Below are positions 37,101-45,219 of a stretch of 64,000 nt of DNA, one piece after another (positions within the stretch are counted from its first letter, which is position 1; each line of letters starts with the position of its first letter). Source of the DNA: JACPNO01 sp963825405 (GTDB lineage: Bacteria; Acidobacteriota; Terriglobia; Bryobacterales; Bryobacteraceae). A program made the position numbers and the translations under genes. The notes beneath the pieces are model-generated. The model saw only the letters and a list, made by a program, of their open reading frames with translations, was not told the DNA's origin and did not search any database. The stretch is taken from NCBI GenBank assembly GCA_963825405.1, contig CAWGTB010000012.1, positions 1 to 64,000 on the forward strand. Reading direction: 5' to 3'.

Positions 37101-37375
37101 CACGCGAGGTGAATGTCGGAGCGAGTTCATGTGGCGTGCCAGCAACAGCGCAGGCCTATGTGTTCAACGCGACGGTGGTGCCGTCAGGCCCTCTCGGTTT
37201 CATCACCATGTGGCCGCAAGGAGAGATGCAACCCTTGGCGGCGACGTTGAATGCAATCGATGGGGCGATTACGTCGAACCTGGCCATTGTTCCAACGACG
37301 AGTGGGTCTATTGACATCTTCGCATCCGATCCCACCCACCTGGTGTTGGACATTTTTGGCTATTTCGCTCAGTAA
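34103..37375 (+). pseudogene. Giant SBBP-repeat secreted protein, multiple frameshifts
   Basis: N-terminal signal region (FLVLVSGFGVSQICASLMAQ), then the DUF7948-type domain that precedes SBBP repeats (PLSFEPNQGQTDARVKFLAR, GISNYFIGNDPSKWRTNVPN, YPGIDLIFYGNERQLEYDW). From about 34885 to 36200 there are seven SBBP repeats (VYSTYLGGSG...GIAVDGSGNAYVTG...FPTANPLQ...DAFVTKINAAGS). From 36221 to 37375 there are three 110-residue beta-rich repeats (TPCRIADTRN...ILDINGYF). The reading frame changes several times within the repeats and then stays open to the stop. SBBP repeats form a beta-propeller, so this is a cell-surface or secreted protein, probably adhesive. Start could be 34103, 34112 or 34127. 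Confidence 0.85.
34891..36200 (+). repeat. Seven tandem SBBP-coding repeats of 193-198 bp
   Basis: GTACTCCACCTACCTGGGCG recurs at 34891, 35086, 35279, 35474, 35672, 35868 and 36066, giving unit lengths of 195, 193, 195, 198, 196 and 198. Units are nearly identical over most of their length. The lengths not divisible by three coincide with frame changes. Confidence 0.9.
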
Positions 37376-37402
37376 GGTCCATTCAGCCGGGTGCTGGTTG
37401 CC

Positions 37403-37744
37403 TTACACGCGGCTGCCGATTATTCCCAATATGAGGAGGGTAATGCCGACTCCAATTAGTATATTGCGCGTGGTATGGGACTTCGGTGTGAACAGTTTAA
37501 CCGAGGCGACGTCGTCGAAAGCAATCTGCTTTTCACCCGCGTGTGAATCTACCAGCGTGAAAGTGGTGGTGGATACTGCTCCCCGAGCGCCCCGCACAAT
37601 TTGTTTATTCTTGAGTCGAAGCTCGATGTTGGTACCCACTGGCATGCCTACGATCTGCGTGGTCACGCTGGCCGTATCGGGGCTGGCGACCGCGGATTGG
37701 ATCAGGACTCCCAAGATTAGAACCGCTGATAGCACCTGTAACAT
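37403..37744 (-). CDS. Small exported protein with C-terminal membrane helix
   Basis: A 113-residue protein with strong ribosome site (GAGGAGGCC) and start at 37744. It has an N-terminal signal (MLQVLSAVLILGVLIQSAVA), a compact beta-barrel middle (TNIELRLKNKQIVRGARGAV, TTTFTLVDSHAGEKQIAFDD) and a final helix (NILIGVGITLLILGIIGSRV). The middle resembles an SH3-like/LSm-style five-strand domain common in acidobacterial exported proteins. Probably anchored in the inner membrane facing the periplasm. No partner gene. Confidence 0.65.
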   Translation of the reverse strand: MLQVLSAVLILGVLIQSAVASPDTASVTTQIVGMPVGTNIELRLKNKQIVRGARGAVSTTTFTLVDSHAGEKQIAFDDVASVKLFTPKSHTTRNILIGVGITLLILGIIGSRV

Positions 37745-37851
37745 CCGGCCTCCTCGCGAGTATAAGTTAGCCGGGGTTTCCGTTTTCGCTCCCCAGCGCC
37801 AAGCAGTATACCGCAGTCACCTCCATTGCGACCTATAGCAATGGGATATTG

Positions 37852-38113
37852 CTACTCGTCATCTGTAGGCGCGGACAACAAGAATCTACCTTGCGTCCGA
37901 AGAGGGCGTGGTGGTTGTGCTGGATTGGTGGTGAGGAATTGAAAGTCTGGCCCGAAACATCTGATCCACACGTGATCGCGTGAATCCACCGCGACACCGA
38001 CGACCGAGCCGACAACCCAGTGGTTCGGGAGCGGCTTCGGCCATGCGGGATCTACGCGAAACACCCGCACCAGTGTGGTCCGCAATAATTTCGATCGGGC
38101 GCTCAAGCGGCCT
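37852..38113 (-). pseudogene. NHL beta-propeller protein, N-terminal blade fragment
   Basis: A frame reads RVFRVDPAWPKPLPNHWVVG, then SVVGVAVDSRDHVWI and drifts off. DP.WPKPLPN.W..G...G.AVDS.DH.WI is the first blade of a six-bladed NHL-type propeller family found in secreted proteins of Acidobacteria and Proteobacteria. Only about 40 codons remain. It abuts a transposase relic at 38114. Confidence 0.6.
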
Positions 38114-38326
38114 CCTTCTGTAAGCAATATCGTGGTGCAATCCACCGAGAACTGGCACCGATTTTACATGGTAACCGGCCGGCAGCAAGTGTCTAGGAGC
38201 TACAGCCGGAACGCAGTCCCGGGAGGGGTTCGGAATTCCAGGCCCTAAGGAGGATTGTGGCCGCCCGCGATTGTAATGTATCGTCCAATCCGCTGTCGGA
38301 TGTTCAGTCACGTTGCAATGCAAATA
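38114..38326 (-). pseudogene. rve-type transposase relic with large internal deletion
   Basis: One open frame joins HCNVTEHPTADWT directly to IHYNRGRPQSSLGPGIPNPS and ends VPVLGGLHHDIAYRR. In full transposases of this type the first motif lies in the middle of the integrase core and the last two at the C-terminus, with the DDE Glu between them, so about 100 codons are missing. The ending LGGLHH is shared with the other IS of this window, but the sequence is a different family. Confidence 0.7.
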
Positions 38327-38419
38327 GGAGACCGGCGGACCCGGATCGTATTTTTTGCGGAGCACAGCCCCTCCGTATTCTCCTGACCCGGCTCCCCGAG
38401 CCACCGCGTTCGTGACCAC

Positions 38420-38597
38420 CTTCTATCCCAATGCCAAGGTTGTCGAGGCAGCCTCGCTCGTGCGGGTGGCTTTGCGCCACGAATCGGTGGCACCTTGGGC
38501 CAGTCCCGGCATCACTGACCACTCCGATGATCTCGTAGTCTGGGCCGGCAATTTCATTCACCGTTAGTCGCGACCCGCTTGAACGCCCGTTCCGCAA
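38420..38597 (-). pseudogene. Possible MacB/FtsX-type permease periplasmic fragment
   Basis: A short frame reads LTVNEIAGPDYEIIGVVSDA, resembling the PxFEIVGVVxDx strand of the MacB periplasmic core, then loses similarity. It is at most 30 codons and therefore weak. A larger permease fragment of the same family is at 43622-43999. Confidence 0.3.
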
Positions 38598-38603
38598 GCA
38601 GGA

Positions 38604-39011
38604 TCAAAAATATCGCCACACCACTAGGACCACCAGCGCTAGTGCCAGGGCAATCAGGCGCAGTTCTCGGCCCGAGTCGGGCGGACCAAACTTCCCCCAA
38701 GGGCCACCGTGTCGGCTAGGGCTACTGGGTACATAAGACGTGCTGGACTCGAGAGTGTAGAAGTCCCCGAGCGCATATGTATTTTGGTGGCCCTTTGCGC
38801 AACTGAGCTGATGATCGCCCATCGCATCATCAATCTCGGTGCCGCGTGCGATTTCTCTGAATGCAATAAACGTCTGACATTGCTTGCAATTGACGCCGAT
38901 ATAAGCGTGCATGGCACCGCTCTCCGCTTGCGACGTACGCAGCGCATCAGCCGCCGCAACTTCTGAAAACACTGCTCCGTCTGGGGAGGGTATGGCTAGA
39001 GCGTGGATCAT
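38604..39011 (-). CDS. Zinc-ribbon protein with C-terminal membrane anchor, paralog 1
   Basis: Start at 39011 (MIHALAIPSPDGAVFSEV), with ACAGGAAACA upstream; the open frame continues 11 codons further. A ribbon-like domain carries CKQCQTFIAFREIARGTE, then LSCAKGHQNTYALGDFYTLE, i.e. CxxC and CxxGH ligands. A Ser/Pro-rich linker and a final helix (LRLIALALALVVLVVWRYF) follow, so the protein is tail-anchored with its ribbon in the cytoplasm. A close paralog lies 520 bp upstream on the same strand (39531-39884). Family not recognised. Both lie downstream of the Tad cluster in the same orientation. Confidence 0.7.
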   Translation of the reverse strand: MIHALAIPSPDGAVFSEVAAADALRTSQAESGAMHAYIGVNCKQCQTFIAFREIARGTEIDDAMGDHQLSCAKGHQNTYALGDFYTLESSTSYVPSSPSRHGGPWGKFGPPDSGRELRLIALALALVVLVVWRYF

Positions 39012-39044
39012 GATTGTTTCCTGTTGAAGATTGTACGGAATCAA

Positions 39045-39530
39045 AGTGAGATTTTCTAAGCGGGCAAAGTCCCGATATTATCGAGTCTTTGCCTGAAAGT
39101 AGTCAGCTAATTACCCAGGGATCAATCGCCTTCGTACCGAACTTGACCTGCATGAAATAGCGGATTCCGTCCATTTCGAAAGGTAGCCGGTCCGAGATGA
39201 TGCAATTGGCTCAAGACGGACGGAGCAGGTCAATGTTTTCCATAGTTTATAGGTAGGCGGCCGATCCGAACGACAGATGGCCGCCTATCAAGCAGGCTTA
39301 TTCCACGCGATCACTGTCAACCACGCGAGCGAGCTGCGGAGCCGGGCAGCGTATAGGCACCGCGGTCAAAATAGGGCAGTAAACGCTTCATCCCCTCGGC
39401 CCGTGGACTACAACAATGACGGGCCGAATGGCAAGCGACGACTCTTGCGTAACCTGTCCAAAGAGTTACCCGGACATCGGAATTGAGGACCGAATTGATG
39501 ACGACTAATCATAGGCGTGGGCCTGGCTGA
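39045..39530. other. Gap between the two paralogs
   Basis: Nothing recognised. Presumably carries the promoter of paralog 1. Confidence 0.4.
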
Positions 39531-39884
39531 TCAAAAATACCGGCATAGCACTAGGAACACCAGTGCCAATACCTGTGCCAGTATCAGCGAAACTAAAAAC
39601 AGCTCTTTGCCTGAGCCAAGCCGCCCAAACCTCTCCCAAAGACCGCCGCGCCGGGCAGAAGTGCTGGGTGCGTAGGAAGTGCTGGACTCGAGCGTGTAGA
39701 AGTCCCCGACCACGTATGTATTTTGGTGGCCGTCTGCACACTTGAGTTGATGGTCTCCCAAGGCATCACCTATTTCGGTGCCTCGCGCGATTTCTCTAAA
39801 CATAGTAAACTTCCGACATTGCTTGCAATCGACACCGATGTAGACGTGCGTGTCGATGCTCTCCGCTAAAGAAGTTTGCATCAT
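39531..39884 (-). CDS. Zinc-ribbon protein with C-terminal membrane anchor, paralog 2
   Basis: A 117-residue protein starting MMQTSLAESIDTHVYIGV. It shares most residues with paralog 1 across CKQCRKFTMFREIARGTEIG, DHQLKCADGHQNTYVVGDFY and TLESSTSYAPS, and ends in a longer helix (LFLVSLILAQVLALVFLVL, CRYF). Lacking the 30-residue N-terminal extension of paralog 1, it shows that the ribbon plus tail helix is the conserved unit. It starts 73 bases after the stop of the TadE gene at 39958 and may be read from the same transcript. Confidence 0.7.
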   Translation of the reverse strand: MMQTSLAESIDTHVYIGVDCKQCRKFTMFREIARGTEIGDALGDHQLKCADGHQNTYVVGDFYTLESSTSYAPSTSARRGGLWERFGRLGSGKELFLVSLILAQVLALVFLVLCRYF

Positions 39885-39957
39885 ATTACCCGCGGTAACT
39901 TCGAAATATCCTTCTCGCGATCTATGCCAGCCCGGATCATCCGACCTCCATTTAGAT

Positions 39958-40476
39958 TCAGAACTGAATCTGCTCAGTTGACGACGCCGAGAAATTGACT
40001 GTTTGATAAGGGCCTATCCCCGGGCCCGCCCCAGGCCACAACATCGAGATCGCCGAACTGAAGGGGTAAGTGGCGAAGATCGTCACAGGCTGCCCCACTC
40101 CAAACGCTGTGGCAGGTGGCCACTGGGTAGTGTCGTTGAGAGCAACAGCCAATGTCTCACTGACCGCCGTACCCGTGGAGTCGGTAAATGTGACCTGCAT
40201 ATCCGCGGGAATAAGCCCCGGACCCCCGGCCTGGATCTGGCTGGCAATCTGGCCGATGGTCACCGTACAGGTATTGGGAAGCTGAGCGCAGTTCTGCCCG
40301 TGCACGATGGTGTACCGGGTCCCTGCCTTCACCGCCGCGGCTGTCAAGTCATAAATCCACATCCCACGCGAGAGTTCAAAGATCGAAATCACCGCAAAGA
40401 TCATCGGGATTCCGACGAGCGTGAACTCGAGCGTTGCGTTACCGCGTCGTCTGTTACGCCGGCTCGTCATCATCAT
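39958..40476 (-). CDS. tadE: TadE-like pilus assembly pseudopilin, second of pair
   Basis: A 172-residue protein; start at 40476 (MMMTSRRNRRRGNATLEF) because its ATG overlaps the stop of the upstream TadE gene (ATGA). The N-terminus is the TadE pattern: basic stretch, GNATLEFTLVGIPMIFAVISIFELSRG, the Glu at +5 of the mature helix. The extracytoplasmic part contains CAQLPNTCTVTIGQI, with two cysteines. TadE/F pseudopilins are minor components of Flp type IVb pili, processed by TadV. It is coupled to the upstream gene and is third in a run TadG-TadE-TadE. Confidence 0.82.
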   Translation of the reverse strand: MMMTSRRNRRRGNATLEFTLVGIPMIFAVISIFELSRGMWIYDLTAAAVKAGTRYTIVHGQNCAQLPNTCTVTIGQIASQIQAGGPGLIPADMQVTFTDSTGTAVSETLAVALNDTTQWPPATAFGVGQPVTIFATYPFSSAISMLWPGAGPGIGPYQTVNFSASSTEQIQF

Positions 40477-40922
40477 GAATCTCTGAGCCTCATTTGTACT
40501 GTTCGTGTAACCGTGAACTGCCCGGCCAGGCCTGGGATTGGGATCATAAGGGGGGTCTGGTAGGTGACGGACACCGATGAAGCCGCCGAGCCGTCGGCGC
40601 CGTTCACAACTTTCGACGCGGTAACCTGAACCGGCAATGCATTGCAACCCGAAACGCCGCGTACATTACTCATAGAGTTCAACTCGGCTAAAGCATGTGT
40701 GCAAGCGCCGGCGCTATCATCGGCCGTCAACGTCGTCGTCGAGGTATACATGACAGCGACACGCGCGGCGTTCTCAGTTGAAATGAGCGCATAGGCATAG
40801 AAACCCATGTCCAAGACCCCAGCAAACAGAAAGAAAATGAAGGGTGCGAGGAATGTCACCTCTAGAAGTGCTTGGCCTTTGTGACGCCGTTTATTCGATG
40901 GACTCTGACTGGATATGGCCAT
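40473..40922 (-). CDS. tadE: TadE-like pilus assembly pseudopilin, first of pair
   Basis: A 149-residue protein starting MAISSQSPSNKRRHKGQA, with GGGAG five bases upstream. The class helix is LLEVTFLAPFIFFLFAGVLD, preceded by the KGQALLE processing-type motif (Gly-Gln-Ala then Glu at +5). The extracytoplasmic domain has three cysteines (GACTHALAEL, GVSGCNALPVQ). It begins 11 bases after the TadG gene and overlaps the following TadE gene by four bases. Confidence 0.85.
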   Translation of the reverse strand: MAISSQSPSNKRRHKGQALLEVTFLAPFIFFLFAGVLDMGFYAYALISTENAARVAVMYTSTTTLTADDSAGACTHALAELNSMSNVRGVSGCNALPVQVTASKVVNGADGSAASSVSVTYQTPLMIPIPGLAGQFTVTRTVQMRLRDS

Positions 40923-40933
40923 TGGACTCCCAT

Positions 40934-42292
40934 CTACTCCACGAGAGCGACTTTTTTGAACGGTGACCCGCCTGTCAAGCTGGAATAGTTGTTATTGAAA
41001 CCTGAAGTGCCGATCAAGGTCAGCGTATCGGCAACGACCATGGTGTACGCTGCGTTTGCACTCGAGTTGCCATACATCGTGATGCCGTTATTTCTGTTGT
41101 AGATAGTTCCCTGGTACACCGCAGTGCTCCCGCCGCCATAGTTATCGCAGTAGGTACACTTGGAATCGGTCGGCGCGCTCCGGTCGTCAAAAAACAGAAT
41201 TCCCGTGTAAGTACCCGAGGTTGGGGCGGTCAGAGAGACAGTCGAAGTTGCGTTGATGTCGATCGGGCTGTAAGTGTAGGTCCCCTTATCTGTAGCACCG
41301 AAGGTGTTGTAAAACATGACGCCCGTTCCTACGATGCTGGAGTTCGCTGATTGCGTGGTGAGACCACCTCCGACCAGAATGTAGTCACCGGGTAAGAAAT
41401 TGAAGGTGTTGTTTTGGACATTGATTCCTCCACAATAAACCCCCGGAGATAAGGTAACACTGGTTTGATTGCCATTCGCTTTGAAATTCTTGTAATCGCA
41501 GGTGTATGGCGCAGACGCCGGCGCAGAAAGGTTTGCGAGCGGGTCGGGCGCCACGGGTGCGCCGGTGTTGGGTGAAGGAGTCAGTGCATAGTGTGTGTTT
41601 ACTCCACCTACAATGTCGTATTCGGGCGCCGAGATGAGTCCGCCACCGTTAGTCCCGACGGCCGAGCCGCTATTGGAATCTACATACACACCGCAACTGG
41701 AGGTCAGACTGGCCGTACCTCCCACAGACAATGCTCCGTCGGCCGTTTTATTCAGCACGTAGATGCAATCTTGCGACCCGACTAGCGCGGCTGTCGCTCG
41801 CGACGTTACGGCGCCCGTCGCGTGCCCTGAGATTACCGCCGAGAATAACTGCGGCACAATCTGCGTCACGCGAAAAGTGACCCAATACGAAGCGCTGCTC
41901 AAACCAGTGGTGGTCGGGGGAGTGGCCGAGACGCCGGCTGTGTATGTTACGTCCTGATTGGAGCTGTGAATGAAGCCATTCTGTTTGGCATACAGGCAGC
42001 CATTTTCAATCGCGTTGGAGGGAACGATAATTGTCGGATCACAGTATTGCGGCGTGGTTTGACAGATGATCGAGCCGCCACACGAGAAACTCGAGCCGGT
42101 GTTTGAGGAGTGGAACGCGATTGCCGCCGCATAAGCGGCTGAGTCCGCCGCAGCTTGCGTCGATTTCTTCACATATTGCATGTAACCTAGATCCACGACG
42201 AGCCCGACCATCCCGAACAACGGGATCGCAGCGAAGGTTACCATTAAGAGAGCCTGTCCGGCATGTTTTCTCGGGTGTTCATGCATGTTCAT
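40934..42292 (-). CDS. tadG: TadG-related pilus assembly protein
   Basis: A 452-residue protein starting MNMHEHPRKHAGQALLMV, with GAGAGGAACG upstream. The N-terminal Tad segment (GQALLMVTFAAIPLFGMVGL, VVDLGYMQYVKKSTQAAADS, AAYAAA) is diagnostic: one membrane helix followed by the DxxAxA region. The large exported domain is Ser/Thr/Gly-rich with cysteine pairs (SFSCGGSIICQ, CDPTIIVPS, CTYCDNYGGG). It contains repeated polar beta segments such as TLSPGVYCGGINVQNN. No VWFA metal site is obvious. It heads the TadG-TadE-TadE run. Confidence 0.82.
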   Translation of the reverse strand: MNMHEHPRKHAGQALLMVTFAAIPLFGMVGLVVDLGYMQYVKKSTQAAADSAAYAAAIAFHSSNTGSSFSCGGSIICQTTPQYCDPTIIVPSNAIENGCLYAKQNGFIHSSNQDVTYTAGVSATPPTTTGLSSASYWVTFRVTQIVPQLFSAVISGHATGAVTSRATAALVGSQDCIYVLNKTADGALSVGGTASLTSSCGVYVDSNSGSAVGTNGGGLISAPEYDIVGGVNTHYALTPSPNTGAPVAPDPLANLSAPASAPYTCDYKNFKANGNQTSVTLSPGVYCGGINVQNNTFNFLPGDYILVGGGLTTQSANSSIVGTGVMFYNTFGATDKGTYTYSPIDINATSTVSLTAPTSGTYTGILFFDDRSAPTDSKCTYCDNYGGGSTAVYQGTIYNRNNGITMYGNSSANAAYTMVVADTLTLIGTSGFNNNYSSLTGGSPFKKVALVE

Positions 42293-42448
42293 TGCCGTTC
42301 CTCTCGAGACACTTTATGGAGTGCAGTCGGGCACAACCGTTTCCACAACACTTCGTTTCGGGGCCAATAGGTTCTTATTCAAGCGCTGGGCCGGTTTTCT
42401 GAGTGGTCACCGAAGCCAGTGTGGGCATCGCCCACAAGTTAATCAAAG

Positions 42449-42631
42449 TTAACTGGCTGAAGTGTTAGCCAGGACGAGTTGGCTGTTAGTGACGCTCCAT
42501 ATACCGGAGACACTATTCCCGGCGCCAATGAACAGCGCGGCGGAAGCTAGGGCCACGAACGCCAGAAGCAACGTATATTCGATCAGGTCCTGCCCTTGTT
42601 CGTCGCGATAAAAGTTCAAGAGTGGTTTCAT
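42449..42631 (-). CDS. flp: Flp/Fap-type IVb pilin
   Basis: A 60-residue prepilin. Start at 42631 (MKPLLNFYRDEQGQDLIEYT), with GAGGAGCG upstream; an ATG four codons earlier has none. Prepilin cleavage is expected after GQ or G before the conserved DLIEYTLLLAFVALASAALF helix, with Glu and Tyr at the Flp positions. It encodes the major pilus subunit and lies 157 bases upstream of tadG. The secretion machinery (TadABC, RcpC, TadZ, TadV) is not in the window. Confidence 0.88.
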   Translation of the reverse strand: MKPLLNFYRDEQGQDLIEYTLLLAFVALASAALFIGAGNSVSGIWSVTNSQLVLANTSAS

Positions 42632-42649
42632 TTCGCTCCTCATTTACTG

Positions 42650-43098
42650 CTTCTCAGTAATCATCAATACTTGCCTGAAATACAGAGGTACTGGAAACGG
42701 CAACCTCGGCAAAGCAATCTTTTAGTCAAGTGGCGGCGGCTTATTTACTATCTTTTGATGCCAGCAGGAAGCAACTCTGCGTCTGGCAGACTAATCACTG
42801 ACTTTAGATAGCGAGGATATAGGTCAAAGAAGAACAGTTTGGAGAAGTCTATGTGTTCGCGGAGATCGAGGAACGCACCGCGCAAGGTTTTGATGCGGAT
42901 GCCTTTAGATCCTCAAACATGCGAATAACGCGAGGAATGGATCAAAACTCTGCTCGAAACGCCCAAGGCTCTCTCCTGGCTCCCCAACTACCGGCAGGGA
43001 GGTAGATCCGCCTGCCGGCGTCCTTTACTGAGTGCAACAATTACGAAATTGAAACAGTACGACGAATTACGTCCAGCTCATACCTTGACGCCTTGCGC
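42650..43098. other. Gap upstream of the Flp gene
   Basis: AT-richer DNA without recognised genes; expected to hold the pilin promoter. A short inverted repeat in the pair CTACCGGCAGGGAGGTAG / GCCTGCCGGCG lies near 42985-43020. Confidence 0.4.
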
Positions 43099-43395
43099 TC
43101 ACTCTCCCTTCTTTGCCGCTTTCGACGCCGGTTTCCCTTCGGCCCGCGCCCATACTTTCAAAGCTGGAAATGGTTGCTCGCCCCTGCTAGGAAGCCCGGT
43201 TTCCACTGAGACGATCGTTACAATACCGAGCTCCAGCAGCTCTACGGCACAAGCAAATGCTTCGTCCGGTGATAGCCCGAGCTTCTTGCCTAATTGCAGG
43301 ATCGGTTCGTGCATAGGGTCTCTAACTGGACCAGCGGCAACCAGAGCATCAAGCGCCGCAATCTTTTGGTTGTCCTGCTCTTCCTTTCGCGCCAT
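43099..43395 (-). CDS. Conserved hypothetical protein, small helical
   Basis: A 98-residue protein with strong ribosome site (AAAGGAGGC) starting MARKEEQDNQKIAALDALVA. The central part (EPILQLGKKLGLSPDEAFAC, AVELLELGIVTIVSVETG) looks like a winged-helix or helical domain; the end is basic (KPASKAAKKGE). It has no signal or membrane helix. The ribosome site lies inside the last codons of the dodecin remnant directly upstream. Function unknown. Confidence 0.55.
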   Translation of the reverse strand: MARKEEQDNQKIAALDALVAAGPVRDPMHEPILQLGKKLGLSPDEAFACAVELLELGIVTIVSVETGLPSRGEQPFPALKVWARAEGKPASKAAKKGE

Positions 43396-43509
43396 TTAGC
43401 CTCCTTTCTTCGCGTTCTTTAGCCGACGCGTCGGCAACGCTTTCACGGCTTCAGTGAAGCTTACCGGAGACGTGCCGACGAGCTCGATGGTTTTGTATGT
43501 TCCGGGCAT
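43396..43509 (-). pseudogene. Dodecin, N-terminal fragment
   Basis: ATG at 43509 opens MPGTYKTIELVGTSPVSF, then TEAVKALPTRRLKNAKKGG and stop. YK.IELVGTS..S...AV is the first strand and helix of dodecin, a small flavin-storing dodecamer. The following WFEV core, which holds the flavin, is missing. The stop codon touches the start of the next gene, and the remnant supplies that gene's ribosome site. Confidence 0.6.
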
Positions 43510-43621
43510 CCCGAGGCCCTCCCTTCAGTCTGTTCCACCTCAATTGTCCTCTATTTTTTTTAGGGTCGCTTCGGTCCACAGAATGCCTTTGTTTTTGCCC
43601 CGCCTCCGGAATAGTCGTCTT

Positions 43622-43999
43622 CGTCAGAAACTGTCGGACCAGCCGCCAGCGACCTGCCCTCAGCGCTGATCGTATGGCGACTTCACGCTCCCTGGCCACG
43701 CCGCGCGCCAGTGTAAGATTCGCCAGGTTGGCGCAGCCAATTAACAGAACCATCCCCACGGCTGCCAGCAGCACCAATAGAGAACTCCGCAATTCTTGGC
43801 CGACCACAATGTCGGAAAGGCGTTCCACCACCACGCCCCAATCTTTATTCGAATCCGGATAGTCCTGTGCGATTCGGGCGCCGATGGTGTTCATCTCGGC
43901 GGACGCCTGTTGTAGCGTGACGTTGCGTTTCAGCCTGGCGAAGGAGCCGAACAAATGAAAATTGTGGGTCTCGTTTTGCGGCTCAAAGGTCAAGGTCAT
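43622..43999 (-). pseudogene. MacB/FtsX-type ABC permease, internal fragment
   Basis: Frame reads HLFGSFARLKRNVTLQQASA, EMNTIGARIAQDYPDSNKDW, VVVERLSDIVVGQELRSSLL, then the FtsX helix VLLAAVGMVLLIGCANLANL and TLARGVAREREVAIRSALRA. This is the middle of the acidobacterial MacB-like permease family (a periplasmic core end and the first FtsX helix). Neither end is present: upstream it merges into another gene fragment, downstream into a dodecin fragment. Such permeases are very numerous in Solibacter-type genomes. Confidence 0.8.
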
Positions 44000-44510
44000 G
44001 CGGTTCTGTTTCCAGCACTTCCTCGATCCGTTCCGCAGGAACGTGTACATTCGCTAACCCACCCTTCTGTAACCTGACATGGGTAGCATTGACCTCTTCG
44101 ACCGTGAAAGAGTTGTATTGACACGGAGGCACAGTCGGAAAAATGCTGACGGTCTGGCGCTGACGAGCAAAGGCGCGCAACTGCCCGAGGCGGTCGCCGA
44201 GTTGGCCGGCATTGGCGGGCTCGCCGCGCACGAGGCCAAGCAGATGATGGCCGAGGGACACAGGGACCTTTTCCTGCAACTCGACCGCGTTGGTGAACGG
44301 ATCGTACTTAAGTCCAGCATCCGCAGCAGACCCTGGAGGCTCTGGATCACGCGTCGAGACTTCCTTGCAGAAGACCAGCATCGGCTTACGGTAGTCTTGC
44401 GCGACCTGCACCTCGTCCCTGACCTGGTCACGTGCTGACAACAATCAGTAGAAAAGCATCGCAGGTTTTGGCGGCATCGAGGTAGCGCATCCTTTTTTAA
44501 GTTTTGATCT
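43983..44510 (-). pseudogene. DUF4062/TIR-like effector fragment, one frameshift
   Basis: The minus strand reads MRYLDAAKTCDAFLLIVVS, then after a frame change VRDEVQVAQDYRKPMLVFCK, KYDPFTNAVELQEKVPVSLG and HHLLGLVRGE, ending VEEVNATHVRLQKGG and a stop at 43983. The order of a strand ending CD.F.L.., an E-containing helix and KPMLVF resembles DUF4062/TIR-like nucleotide-processing domains seen in bacterial defence proteins. The C-terminal part is unrecognised. No start is visible upstream except in the frame of the small gene at 44581. Confidence 0.45.
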
Positions 44511-44580
44511 GGCCGCTGACGGTGGTTGGAGCGACGTGATGCCGTTCGCTAGTTTCGCTCGTCGATTTAGGCAGTACGCG

Positions 44581-44793
44581 TCAAAAGTGCTTTTTGCCAG
44601 ATTTGGGTTGGTCCGGTCCCGATTTCGATCGAAGCGCTTCTCGCAGACTTTCGTCAGCATTCTCCAAGCACTCTTCGATTTCATTGAAGTCCGGAACCTT
44701 GCGCGGATCAACGTGTGTGAGCGAGCTCGCGATGGATTGAATCTTATGCTTGCTGTCGTTAAGACGTGCTCTTTCTTCTTCAGTCAGCCCCAC
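44581..44793 (-). CDS. Small acidic helical protein beside a defence-type remnant
   Basis: A 70-residue protein with GTG start at 44793, nine bases after TAGGAGGC. Sequence MGLTEEERARLNDSKHKIQS, then SLTHVDPRKVPDFNEIEECL, ENADESLREAL and a basic tail. It is helical and without signal. It is read toward the DUF4062-like fragment (70 bases between), so it may have been its partner. A SIR2-like fragment starts on the opposite strand 19 bases away. Confidence 0.55.
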   Translation of the reverse strand: MGLTEEERARLNDSKHKIQSIASSLTHVDPRKVPDFNEIEECLENADESLREALRSKSGPDQPKSGKKHF

Positions 44794-44811
44794 CGAAATG
44801 TGCCTCCTAGC

Positions 44812-45219
44812 AAGATAGAAAGCGTCGATGCCGAGAAGATGGAAGTCATATTTGGCCGTGAATTCAAGCTAGAAGCCGCCGATCCCTACTTGTTCTTTGC
44901 CTACCGCTTCCGTGATCTCTCCCTGGTGACGCGGCTCATCGTATCGCTTGGTTACGGATTTGGCGACGCGCACATTAACAAGATGCTCACGCAAAGCCTT
45001 CGCGCAGACCCGGAACGCCGACTGTTGGCAATCCAGCGGTGCGATGAGAAGGACTGCGACAGGAAGGCCAATGAGATTTGAACACTCTTGGATCTCGGTG
45101 ACGACCGGGCGGACCAAGTTAGCATGCACTCGGGATCCGCCAAACAATTCCTGGAAACATCGAACTTAGCTGAGTTGCTAGTAAAGCTGATCCCGGCCAT
45201 CAAGGACGCTCCGTTCTAG
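44812..45219 (+). pseudogene. SIR2-like (SIR2_2) protein, C-terminal fragment with a frameshift
   Basis: Frame one reads YRFRDLSLVTRLIVSLGYGF, GDAHINKMLTQSLRADPERR, LLAIQRCDEKDCDRKANEI; frame two continues LGDDRADQVSMHSGSAKQFL, ETSNLAELLVKLIPAIKD and stops at 45219. LV.IGYSFGD.HIN..I is the conserved NAD-pocket segment of SIR2_2 domains, which act as NAD-depleting effectors in anti-phage systems such as Thoeris-like and DSR-type defences. The N-terminal GAG and catalytic His region is absent. The frame changes near 45080. Confidence 0.7.
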
